A DNA stretch of 64,000 bases, from assembly GCA_007115705.1 (NCBI GenBank), contig QXEO01000548.1, positions 8,940,383-9,004,382 of the forward strand, read 5' to 3'. Origin of the DNA: Dactylis glomerata (Eukaryota > Streptophyta > Magnoliopsida > Poales > Poaceae). The position numbers and the translations under genes were made by a program. Below, one piece after another: positions 50,412-61,633 of this stretch (position 1 is the stretch's first letter; each line of letters begins with the position of its first letter). Under the pieces are notes generated by a model. The model was not told where the DNA came from and made no database searches. It was given only the letters and a program-made list of their open reading frames with translations.

Positions 50412-52336
50412 GTGGACGGCTTAGAGGATGAGGATAAAACTAAAGAAACCCCTCCTCAAGTTACTTCTGCTTCGGTCCCCGTCAACTCTCCAATTTTAAG
50501 GGAAGAACACTTGGCATCTTTGGACACCTTAAAATCCTACATGAGATTGGAGATGGCGGCGATGTTTGAGGAGTACCTTTGGAAGAAGCCTCCCGGGCTC
50601 ACCGACCCAAACACCACACCACGTGTGGATCTCACCTTGATGAAGGTGAAGCCATCTAACAATGGCTCTCCCTCCGCTAAAAATATCGGTGCCCTACCTA
50701 AGGAAAAAAGATGGTCCGATTAGGGGTGCGTCTATTCCATCTCCAAACACTTACTCCACGCCTCCAGTCCATTATCCTACGCCACACATCAATAACATGG
50801 GATCTCCTCCTAAGCTTGATTCTCACAATTTTATTAAATGGCAAGGACTAATGAAATCTCATATTTTTGGTTCTTCAACTCATTTGTGGAGGGTCATACA
50901 AAATGGCTTTGCACCTCATGATCCTCTCAACTTGACCAAAAGGGAAGAAGTTGTTGAGCAACTCAATGCCACCGCCAAGCATCTCATCCAACAAGCCGTG
51001 TCGGATACTCATGTGGCACACATCAACAATTTGAGCACCGCCAAGGAAGTATGGGACTACCTCACGGTGCTCTTCATTGGAAACGAGAGCATTCGGTCCT
51101 CCAAGTTTGATGAGCTCAAGAGTGAAGAGAGGGATTTCATTATGCGAGATAATGAGACCCCCGATGAGATATACCAAAGGATCTTGGCTCTTGCAATGGC
51201 CTTGACCGGGTTTGGGTGCAAAGGCAATGGTGATGACTATATCAAGTGTATGTTCATGACCTCGATCAACCCAAGGGAACCCATCCGGTCCAAGATCATC
51301 TGTTTAATACTGGACTTTGGAAGTATGACCTCAAATGAAGTTCTTTGCGAGTTCACCGCCTTGACCATCTTGAAGAAGAATGCGGAAGAGACTCGAGCTC
51401 GTGTCCTTGCTGGCAAGGAGCTCACAATCTATCTCTCAAGGCCAAGGTGGTTTACAAGCAAGAAGAAGAAGAAATGTGTGAAGGAGAGTATTGGTCCATG
51501 GAGGATGCCAAGTATACACTCAATGAACATTTGGCTCTCACCACCAATGCCTTTTGGGATGCCAACAAGCACAAGTTCAAGGGGTCCAAGTTCAAGTCTT
51601 CTCCTCGAGCTAATTGGAAGGGTGGTGACTCTAGAGTGAGACATTGCTACAATTGTGGAGGAATCGAGCACTTAATTGTTGATTGTCCTTATGAGAACAA
51701 AGAGGATCATGGTGGCCAGCTCATCCCCAAGCGCTGGTCATCCAAGTTCTCCTCCAAGAAGCAAGGAAACAAGGACGACAAGAAGAAGGGGCAAAGGTTG
51801 TTGGTGGCTCATGAAGAGTACGACTTAGGGTCTGAAGATGATGATGACTCTCAAGAGGAAGTGAGTGGAGAAATAGTCGTTGTTGCTACTGTTTCCACTC
51901 CATACACGTCTCTCTTCAACTCTCAAAATGAAAACTTCATCGTCACCAACCACAAGTGTCTCATGGCTAAGGCCACGGAGGACATTGCTTCCGGAGGTGA
52001 AAAATGGATAATTGATAGTGGTGCTACAAGTCATATGACCAGAAGCAGAAATATTGTGAAGGAACTAAGGCCAAATACTTCAAATGTAACCATCTCCTAT
52101 GGTGATAAATCATCCTCTAAGGTATTGGGTTTTGGCAAGGTCTTAATCACTCCGGACGTGTCCCTAGTGAGTGTCATGCTTGTTGAAACCATTGGTTATA
52201 ATTTACTTTTTGTTCATCAACTTGCTACTATGGGCTATGCCACATATTTTGATGTTGACTTTGTGGTTGTCATGTGGAGCAAGAATTTCAAAGTTGCCTT
52301 TGTTGGGCATGTCGAGAACGGCTTGTATGTGTTGGA
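50412..52336 (+). pseudogene. Copia M1 gag-protease region, two frameshifts and an internal deletion
   Basis: The first frame (50412-50723) gives the gag N-terminus. The second (about 50700-51470) gives the UBN2-like domain (LDSHNFIKWQGLMKSHIF, AKEVWDYLTVLFIGNES). The third (about 51420-52336) gives the zinc knuckle CYNCGGIEHLIVDC (about 51645-51690) and, in the same frame, the protease active site WIIDSGATSHMT and pre-integrase segments up to ENGLYVLD. Compared with M2, the roughly 230-residue coiled-coil segment between knuckle and protease is gone without breaking this frame. The region is cut at 52336 by another Copia LTR, before the integrase core. Confidence 0.85.
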
Positions 52337-52442
52337 TGAAGGAAATATGCCCTAGAGGAAAATAATATAGGACTTATTTGCAAAATTCATATAGTTCATA
52401 ATAAGTTTAGTACTATGCTAGAGCTATGTCAATCGGAAACAT
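52337..52442 (+). repeat. Start of an Angela/BARE-like Copia LTR
   Basis: TGAAGGAAATATGCCCTAGAGG is the hallmark start of the Angela/WIS/BARE-type LTR in Triticeae (from memory; 22 bases at 52337-52358). It follows ttgga, the probable TSD (52332-52336). Only 106 bp are present before Gypsy-E interrupts at ...cggaaacat (52442). The remainder should lie beyond the window. Confidence 0.7.
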
Positions 52443-54097
52443 TGATATAATGGTGCGTAGTATTGACGACCAGTTGGGAACCCCAAGAGTAAGGTGTGAT
52501 GAGCACAACGGTAAGTTTTCCCTCATTTATGAAACCAAAGATTAATCGAACAGTTGGAGAAATAAACCACTTCCGAAGGTTGTTGCTAGCTGACTTTGGC
52601 AACGGCACCAGAAAACTTGTTGACGGCGCCTAGAAAATGTCTGGTGCGTAGCTTCGGCGCCAGCAGCAACATGGAACCTACCCACAACACAACCAAAATA
52701 CTTTGCCCCAACTTGGAGTGAGGTTGTCAATCTCACTGGTTTGCTGACAACAAAGGATTAAACGTATAGTGTGGTAATAGATGTTTATTTGTGGTAAAGT
52801 AAATAATGATTGCGGAAAGTAAACAGTGCTTGCAGTAGAAGGTAATATATATGTAAAAGAATGGACCGGGGTCCATAGTTCACTAGAGGTGTCTCTCCAT
52901 TTAGATAAATAACATGCTGGGTAAACAAATTACAGTTGGGCAATTGATAGAATAAAGAATGCATAGCAATGCATGTACATGTCATGAAGATCACTATGAT
53001 ATTCACTTGGTCATTATAACATAATACATAGAACGTAATCCAACTGCATATATGACTAATAATCCACCCGCAGGATATCATCCGAACAACCCTTGGGTAT
53101 TAAGTTGCAAGCAACAGATTATCGCCTTAAGCAAAGTGTGTAATGTAAACAATACAAATGTCCTTGAACAAAAGATTGTTGTTTTATCCCTAGTAGCAAT
53201 AGCACATCTACAACCTTAGAAGTTATTGTCACTCACCCAGATTACTAGAGGCATGAACCCACTATCGTGCATGAATACTCCCTCTTGGAGTCACTAGCAT
53301 CTACTCGGCCAAGATATCTACTAGCAACGGAGAGCATGCAAGATTATAAATAACATAGACATGATAAATCAACAATCAACTTGACATAGTACTCAATATT
53401 CATCAGATCCCAACAAACACAACATGTAGAATTACATAACAATGATCTTGATCATGATAGGCAGCTCACAAGATCTAGACATGAAGCACATGGAGGAGAA
53501 GACAACCATCTAGCTACTGCTATGGACCCATAGTCCAAGGTATACTACTCACGCATCACTCCGGAGGCAGGCATGGTGATGAAGAAGGCCTCCGGTGATG
53601 ATTCCCCTCTCTGGCAGGGTGCCGAGAAGAGCTTCCGGACCCTCCCGATCTCGGGACGATGATAGCGGCGGCTTGCAGTATGTTTCATGGAAAAGTGTTC
53701 ATCTCTTTAGGGTTTTCCCGTCGAAGGGAATTTATAGGCGCAAGGGCGATGTCAGGGGGTGGACCAGGGGCCCACACCACCTGGTGGCGCGGCCAGGGGG
53801 TGGCCCGCGCCACCCTATGGTGCGGCCGCCTCCTGGTCCAGCTCTGTCTCCCCTCTGGACTTCGTCTTCCTTTCAGGTAAATAGGAACTTCAGCTTTCGT
53901 TTCGTCCAATTCCGAGAATATTTTCTGTGTAACTTTTCTGAAACACAAAAATAGCAGAAAACAGGAACTGGCACTGTGGCATCTCGTTAATAGGTTAGTT
54001 TTAGAAAATGCCACAAAGTGTAAACAAAAAACACAAAGCAAATGGTGTAAAACAAGCATGGAACATCAAAAATTATAGATACGTTTGCAACGTATCA
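52443..54097 (-). repeat. 3' LTR of Gypsy-E
   Basis: It is 1,655 bp from TGATATAATGGTGCG to ...GCAACGTATCA, and aligns with the Gypsy-A and Gypsy-F LTRs. Only the left flank aacat (52438-52442) is visible as a TSD candidate. Confidence 0.82.
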
Positions 54098-57027
54098 AGC
54101 ATCCCCAAGCTTAACTCTTGCTCGTCCTCGAGTAGGTAAGTGATAACAAAACAATAATTTTTTAGGTGACATGCATCAACACAATCTTGATCAACTTAAG
54201 GTAAAGCATTGCATGCTGAGATCCAAGTACTCTAAACATGGGCATAACAGATATAATTCTAACCATAGAACTTAGCAACCATGTTACAACATGAAAAGTA
54301 ACACAAACAAAAGATCATGAGTAATAATGCATTGAAATTCAATTGTTTGTTTCGAGCATATAGAAAACATAACAAAGTGGTATTCAGCTTGTCCCTCATG
54401 GAGTAGCAAAACATAAATGCATAGGACACCTTCAAAGTTCAAAAGGGTGACTAGATACAAATAATTTGAGAACAAGCAATACCATAATCATGAATCAATC
54501 AATAATAAATTTTGGGACTATGAACATTATACTCAGAATGACAACTATGCTCTCTTAATCGGTGCATAAAGGTAGAAGATGAAGACTCAACATAAAAGTA
54601 AAAGAAAGGCCCTTCACAGAGGGAAGCAGTGATTGTAAGTTTTATAAACCTTCCAAAAATTATGGTACTTATTAGCTTTGAGCTCTCATTGCCCCTATCA
54701 TAGGCATCTTGAGTGGTTAAGGTTAATGCGAGTACAAATATGAGATATATGCTTGAAAAGTCATAAGTTGAAAATCTCATGTCCCTTGAATACGAGTACT
54801 TAAACCATGCTAATCGACTTAGGTCCCAAGTAAGTTCTTGTCATTGTAAGGATACATGTATCGTTGAGAACGCCAACGGGGTACCTCCTGCCCGATGATA
54901 CGGAAACTCTCCCACATCAAAATGATAAGACAAACAGACAATGGACTCATCGGCATCTCTTTTATTTACCATTGGGTATAGCTTTTTATTTTGAGATGCA
55001 TCGTCGAATGTCCACTATGGTTATGCTGTAAATTTCCACCATGAATGATGCATGGTTTAGATTTGCGGCCCAGGCATTTCTCTAACACATATACAAACTC
55101 CATGAACTCACAAGTTTCCAACTCCTTTCACGCAGATAAGCATTCATAAACAAAAGATCATGATATCAACTAAATAGGAATAAGTGCAATATTGAAAGCG
55201 TGCCCCATGCCAGCATGGCTGAGCTAACTCCCAACTTACAACTTGCAAGCACATAATCGCCATAAGAGAGCCACAATGGTCAAGTTTATTAAGTGCAAGA
55301 AAGTAAATGTGCCATCAAGTTTGTGAGAGCTTTACTAACTAATTTTCTCATAAAAAAAATTTAATTTGGAAGATAGATAAAAGCATGATGAATATACTTG
55401 GCATAGCAAATTGCTAATAGGTAGATATGGTGGACACATTGGAAAAACTTTGGTTTTTGGGAGTTGGATGCACGAGTAGAGCTCATACTCAGTATAGATG
55501 AAGGCTAGCAAAAGACTGGGAGCGACCAACTAAGAGAGCAATAACGGCCATAATCATGCATAGCGACAAAACATTATTAATCAAAGCATAAAGTGATATC
55601 ACAAGTCAAAAACCAAATGATCATAGAGGCTTGAGGCGACTGGTTTAAAGTCAAACATGGTGTAAGCATGCGCCAAGTCAACCCAAATAAAGCATCAAAG
55701 GAGAATACCACAATATTATGCTTCTATAAGATAAAAACAACGCATGATTCTTTCAAAGGCACATTAAGCACTCTAAATTATTTGAGACAAGTCATGCTAC
55801 AACAATAACTGCTAAGCATATAATCAAAATAATATCAAGCATGATATGATAAAGTCTAAGCAACAGTCTAAACAAGCTCCCTTTTGCATCACTATAAGCA
55901 TGAAACGATTTACTCTTTTCCAACATCAATCAACCTATTTGAAACAACTCTCAAAGATGAAAAGAAACAAAGACCAGATGTCTAAACACACCTAGCTACA
56001 AAGAACTAACAAGTTCTGAACAAGAACAAAGGCAAAAAAATAAAAGCTAAACGCAGTACTAGAAAAAGAGAACACTCGTTGAACGATAAGAGTGAAAACT
56101 AGAGTGTTCTAGGCAATAAAAATGGAGTGTGTCTTCTCCAAAAGAAAAATGTTGGGGTCCAACCATTTATTGCAGCAAACAAACCAAAACAAAACTGAAA
56201 GCAAAAAATAAAAATTCTCCAAGAAAAACACATAGTATATGAAGCAATAAAAATATAGTGTCTTGAAAGATGACCTGATATTTTGTTGATGAAGAAGGGG
56301 TGGCTTGGGGCATCCCCAAGCTTTAATGCTTGTACTTCTTGGATATTTCTTGGGGTGACATGGGCATCCCCAAGCTTGAGCTTTGTACATACTTCATCTC
56401 ATCTCATCATTCTCCTTTCCCTACACTTGAAAACTTCCTTCATACAAAACTTCACACAATTCTCATTAGCAACATTAGTTTATGCAAGATAGTAAATCCA
56501 CTTTGATTCAGTTTCAACTCAAGTACAACACATATTAACACATAAGCTACTGTAGCAACTTCCTGAAAAGTTCCATGATCAAAAGAACTCAAAAAGAAAG
56601 AGATCAAGAGGCAAATGCAAATAGTGGTAGAAATCTATCAAAACAGAATAGCTGGTAAAGATTGATTTTTTCGAAAATCTTCTGTTGCTCAAATCGAAAA
56701 GTGCAAAACTAATGAAAGTTAGATAATAACCTGGGGCATGTGCACAAGAAATCGCAGATCAAAATGACATTCTGAGAATTTTCACGAATTTCGACGGTGA
56801 AGCGCAGAAATCTGTTTCGGGACAGCAACTTGCCCAAATCTTACCTTCTTCCAATTAGAGGGTTACTCTTGGCACAAAAACAAAATAAAAATGATAAGGA
56901 GAGGTCATTAAAGTAGTAAAAACTTCCAAGACTCAACAAAAATAAAAATTACTAAAAAGAAAACATTGGGTTATCTCCCAAGAGTGTTTTTATTTAACGC
57001 CTTTGAGCTAGGCGTAGAAAGTAAGAA
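54098..57027 (-). other. Gypsy-E 3' non-coding region
   Basis: It has no gene. It holds the polypurine tract, two inverted aagcttggggatgc motifs (56310-56324 and 56363-56378) and the conserved post-ORF block (about 56965-57018). It aligns with the same regions of Gypsy-B, C and F. Confidence 0.7.
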
Positions 57028-59079
57028 TCAAGTATTTTCAAATAAAGGAGCATCAAGATCATAATTTGCTCTAATGATAGAATCAAAAGGTAGCTTATTT
57101 TTCTTTCTAGGGAAGTGTTCCATACCTTTCTTGAGTGAGAATTGATATCTAATGGTGCCTTCTTTCATATCAATAATAGCACCAACAGTTCTAAGAAAAG
57201 GTCTTCCCAAAATAATAGGACAAGAAGCATTGCATTCAATATCAGAAACAAGGAAATCAACGGGAACAAGGTTATTGTTAACCATAATAAGAACATCATT
57301 AATCATCCCCAAAGGTTTCTTCTTAGCAATACCAGCAAGAGGAACATCAAAATAACAATTTTCTAACGGTGGTAAACCAAGCATATCATACATCTTTCTA
57401 GGCATAACAGAAATACTTGCACCCAGGTCACATAAAGTATTACAATCAAAATCATTCACATTCATCTTAATGATGGGCTCCCAACCATCTTCTAACTTTC
57501 TAGGAATAGAAACTTTTTTGTTTCAACTTATCCTCTCTAATTTGCATGAGAGCACTAGTAATATGTTTTGTAAAAGCCATATTCATAGAACTAGCATTAG
57601 GACTTCTAGCAAGCTTTTGCAAGAACAAAATTACTTCAGAAATATTGCAGCCATCAACATCAAAATCATTACTATCAAAGGTAGTAGAACTATTGTCTCC
57701 CATACTCTAAAAAAATTCAGCACTTTTATTAGAAAAAGTTTCCATGGTTTTAGGCAATTTTGCACAAGGAGTAGGGATTTTCTCTACACCAATCAAAGTA
57801 GGAGGTTTGATAGCATTTGAAACAACATCACTAGTGGTGGTAATAGTACAAACTTTAGTCATATTTCTAGCAATCTCATCTTCTCTTTTCCACCTAGCAT
57901 GCAATTCTGCTAACATCCTAACATTATCATCAATTCTAACTTGAATGGCATTCAAAGTCTTGCTTTCTTTCACATCATGAGATAAAACCTTTAATTTCAG
58001 AATTTCAACATCAAGAGCAAGGCTATCAACTTTAAAAGCAAGAACATCAATTTTACCAAACTTTTCCTCAAAGACTTATTAAAAGCAGTTTGTTTACTAA
58101 TGAAGTCCTTAAGCATGACTTCAAGATCAGAGGGCACACTCCTATTGTTGTTGGAGGAATTACCATAACCATTACCATTAGTAGAAGGATATGGCCTATA
58201 ATTGTTGCTACCAAAATTATTCCTATAAGCATTGTTGCTGAAATTATTATTTCTAATGAAGTTCACATCAACATGCTCTTCTTGAGCAACCAAAGAGGCT
58301 AAAGGAACATTATTAGGATCAACATGCACCCTACTATTAACAAGCATAGACATAATGGTATCAATCTTATCACTCAAGGAAGAGGTTTCTTCAACATAAT
58401 ATACCTTCTTACCTTGTGGAGCTATCTCGGTGTGCCATTCAGAATAATTTACCATCATATTATCAAGGAGCTTTGTTGTGGCGCCCAAGGTGATGGACAT
58501 AAAAGTACCTCCAGTAGCTGAAACCAAAAGGTTTCTTGAAGAAAAATTTAGTCCTGCATAAAAGGTTTGGATAATCATCCAAGTAGTTAGTCTATGAGTG
58601 GGGCAATTCTTTATCAAAGATTTCATTCTTTCCCAAGCTTGAGCAACATGTTCATTATCAAACTATTTAAACTTCATAATGTCACTTCTCAAAGATATAA
58701 TCTTAGCAGGAGAATAATATTTTCCAATAAAAGCATCTTTGCACTTAACCCAAGAATCAATACTATTTCTAGGCAAAGATAGCAACCAATCCTTAGCTCT
58801 TCCTCTCAAAGAGAAAGGAAACAACTTAAGCTTACTAATATATCCATCTACATCCTTATACTTTTGCATCTCACATAGCTCAACAAAATTGTTGAGATGA
58901 GCAGCAGCATCATTAGTACTAGCACCAGAAAATTGCTCTTTCATAACAAGATTTAACAAAGCAGGTTTAATTTCATAAAAATTTGCCTCAGGAGCAGGTT
59001 GCGAAATAGGAGTGCAGATGAAATCATTGTTGTTTTTGCTAGTAAAGTCACACAACTTGGTGTTCTCAGTAGTACTCAT
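57028..59079 (-). pseudogene. Gypsy-E gag and aspartic protease, several lesions
   Basis: The start MSTTENTKLCDFTSKNN (59079) leads into an Athila-type gag core (AAAHLNNFVELCEMQKY, GRAKDWLLSLPRNSIDSW). A stop at about 58660 lies in the same frame, which continues at 58626 with KSLIKNCPTHRLTTW. A frameshift near 58075, an in-frame stop at about 57705 and another frameshift near 57500 follow. The last frame (57465-57028) is an aspartic protease with CDLGASISVMPRKMYDMLGL and CPIILGRPFLRTVGAIIDMK. No zinc knuckle was noticed. Translation stops after the protease and the 3' block follows directly, so pol is missing and not merely decayed. Confidence 0.82.
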
Positions 59080-59216
59080 TCTATCAAGACTAAAACAGAT
59101 AAGCAAAAATAACCACTATAAAAGGAACTATTTTTTGTATTTTTGATAAAAAGATACAAACAAAAATAAAGTAAAGAAACTAAGCAAAACAATAACAAAG
59201 TAAAAAGATTGGAAGT
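59080..59216 (-). other. Gypsy-E 5' leader, interrupted by Gypsy-F
   Basis: It matches the leader of Gypsy-A near 2060-2200 (for example 'ggaactattttt.gtatttttgataaaa'). The bases before the Gypsy-F LTR, gaagt (59212-59216), are the expected left TSD. Confidence 0.6.
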
Positions 59217-60861
59217 TGACATGTCTCGAACGTATCTATAATTTTTGATGCTCCATGCTTGTTTTTACACCATTTGCTTAGTGTTTCGTTACACTTCGTG
59301 GCATTTTTATGCATTTTCCAGAACTAACCTATTAACAAGATGCCACAGTGCCAGTTCCCTATTTTCTGCTATTTTTGTGTTTCGGAAAAGTTACACAGGA
59401 AATATTCTCAGAATTGGACAAAACAAAAGCCGAACGTCCAGATATTAAACGAAGCTTCCAGAACACCGAAGAGGAGACAGAGTCGAGCCAGGGGCCAGCC
59501 TCACCATGAGGGGGCACGGCCCAGCCCCTGGCCGCGCCCCCTATGGGTGAGAGCCCCCTGGTCCACCTCTGACGCTGCCCCTTCACCTATAAAGACCCCC
59601 CAACGGGAAAAACCTAAGTACCCGATCAATTCTCCAGAAACACATCGCGATCCACCGCTGTCATCGACCCGAGATCAGGAAGGTCTAGAAGCTCTTCCCG
59701 GCACCCTGCCGGAGAGGGGAATCGCCACCGGAGGTCTTCTTCATCGCCATGCTTGCCTTCGGTGCGATGAGTGAGTAGTCTACCTTGGACTATGGGTCCA
59801 TAGCAGTAGCTAGATGGTTGTCTTCTCCATCATGTGCTTCATGTTTAGATCTCGTGAGCTGCCTTACACGATCGAGATCACCGTTATGTAATTCTACATG
59901 TTGTGTTTGTCGGGATCCGATGAATATTGGTGTTATGTTGAGTTGATGTGCTGAATCATATATCTTATGTTATCTCTATGTTGTTTATGATCTTGCATGC
60001 TCTCCGTTGTTAGTAGCTATCTTGGCCAAGTAGATACTAGTGACTCCAAGAGAGGGTATTTATGCTCGATAGTTGGGTTCATGCCTCTATTTAATCGGGG
60101 GGAGTGACAGAAACCTCTAAGGTTGTAGATGTGATGTTGCCACTAGGGAGAAAACAACATTCTTATGTCCAAGGGCATATGCTTTGTTTACATTACACAC
60201 TTTGCTTAATGCAGTTATCTGTTGTTCGCAACTTAATACTTGTGGGGTGTTCGAACGATATCCCCGTGGGTGGATTATTAGTCATAGATGGAGTTGGATG
60301 GCGGTCTATGTATTTTGTTGTAATGCCCAAAGTAAATCTCATAGTGATCCTCGCGACATATGCACGTTATCTTTATTCTATCAATTGCCCAACTGTAATT
60401 TGTTTACCCAGCATGTGCTATTTATCTTATGGAGAGACACCACTAGTGAACGGTGGACCCCGGTCCAATTTCCTTTATATTGCTATCACTTGTTTACTTT
60501 ACTCGCACTGTTTACTTTACTCGCATATTACTATTGCTTTCCACTCGATACGCTCATACCTTTGTTTATAGCAAACCGGTGAGATTGACAACCTCGTCGT
60601 AAGTTGGGAGCAAAGTATTTGGTTGTATTGTGTGCATGTTCCACGTTGCTACTAGTTGAAGACGCGCTAACAAGTTATCGTTAACGGTGCCCTTGTTGGA
60701 AGTCACTAGGCTAGCAAGCATCACCTTCTGGAGTTTGGCTTTTTCCTGGACTGACAAACCTTGGTTTCTTACTGAGGGAAAATTTGCTACTGTGCTCATC
60801 ATACCTTCCTCTTGGGGTTCCCAACTGGACGGTGAAATTACATCAACACTGTGCCGCATCA
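59217..60861 (+). repeat. 5' LTR of Gypsy-F
   Basis: It is 1,645 bp, TGACATGTCTCG...GTGCCGCATCA. The start differs from the family TGATACGTCTC by two changes. The TATA box tataaag is at 59588-59594, followed by the GC-rich leader. Confidence 0.85.
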
Positions 60862-60872
60862 AGCTAATTTTC

Positions 60873-60890
60873 TGGCACTGTTGCCGGGGA
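60873..60890 (+). other. Primer binding site of Gypsy-F
   Basis: tggcactgttgccgggga lies 11 bp after the LTR and differs from the family PBS at two positions (CA for GC, with T for C). Confidence 0.8.
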
Positions 60891-61039
60891 AAAAGAAGAC
60901 TTCTGCAAGGAGAGTTTCGCACGCACATCCTTTACTTTGTTTTAGTTTTGCTTTACTTTTTTTACTTGCATCGTTTTACCAAAAACACAAAAAAATAGTT
61001 TCCTTTATATAGTTGTTATTTCTTCCCTTCTAGTTCATT

Positions 61040-61633
61040 ATGTTGTTTCCTAAGTATGTCTTGGAGGACCTTTCAGTAGGTAGTGGTTCTATTATTGGGA
61101 AAAGTAACATCGAGGAGTTCTTTAATCATATTAGTATGCATAAAGATGTTAAGGAAAAATCTTTGGCTGAGCTTACTCCTAGTTATGAAGTTGCTTCTAC
61201 TTATTTAGTTCACATGTTACAAGCTAGGTTTATTAGCCTTAATCCTTTTATGCAACACATGTTTCTTAAGCTTCATGATATTGAAGACCCCGAAAAAAAA
61301 GCTTTTATCTTGGAAACTTTGCGCAGAGAATTTAGAGATGTTGCCATTGAAGCTAGGAAAGTTTTTAAGCATTTTAATAAGCTTGGCTCGCCTATAGAGG
61401 TTGTTGGTACAACCAATGAAGATTTCAGAGTACCAATACCTTGTAAACTTGTAGGAATTCATGATGCTTTGGAAAAGAATTTTAATTGGATTTGTCCTGA
61501 AAATCTTTTTGATGAAAGTAGTGTACCAAAGCGTGATTACAAGGGATACTTAAAAACTCATTTGGACACAATTCAATTTATTGTTGAAAATACTTCTACA
61601 GTTGATCTTAATGCCTCTTTTGATATTACTTGA
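61040..61633 (+). CDS. Gag-like ORF of Gypsy-F (197 aa), intact
   Basis: It starts MLFPKYVLEDLSVGSGSI and ends TSTVDLNASFDIT, with no internal stop. It is closely similar to the Gypsy-A ORF (1525-2058) but complete at the C-terminus. It is mostly helical and charged, with LRREFRDVAIEARKVF and FNWICPENLF as notable segments. No zinc knuckle, protease or other catalytic motif is visible. The conserved post-ORF block begins about 15 bp after the stop codon. Conservation of an open frame in two elements suggests it once had a role, perhaps structural. Its function is not known to me. Confidence 0.7.
   Translation: MLFPKYVLEDLSVGSGSIIGKSNIEEFFNHISMHKDVKEKSLAELTPSYEVASTYLVHMLQARFISLNPFMQHMFLKLHDIEDPEKKAFILETLRREFRDVAIEARKVFKHFNKLGSPIEVVGTTNEDFRVPIPCKLVGIHDALEKNFNWICPENLFDESSVPKRDYKGYLKTHLDTIQFIVENTSTVDLNASFDIT

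Larger units (their letters stand above)
49057..52336 (+). mobile_element. Copia M1, 5' half
   Basis: It has a 5' LTR (49057-50363), an initiator-Met PBS (50366-50376) and a broken gag-protease region up to 52336, where an Angela-like LTR begins. The flank attgg (49052-49056) equals the inverted flank of the LTR at 6576-7900. With the matching LTRs and the ORF1 halves, this marks both pieces as one original insertion. Confidence 0.8.
52443..59216 (-). mobile_element. Gypsy-E, Athila-like gag-protease element
   Basis: On the minus strand it has a 3' LTR at 52443-54097, a polypurine tract (54098-54113), a non-coding 3' region (54098-57027) and a broken gag-protease (57028-59079). Its 5' leader runs to 59216, where Gypsy-F is inserted. 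The leader matches 2060-2200 of Gypsy-A. The 5' LTR lies outside the window. It has no reverse transcriptase or integrase. Confidence 0.85.
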
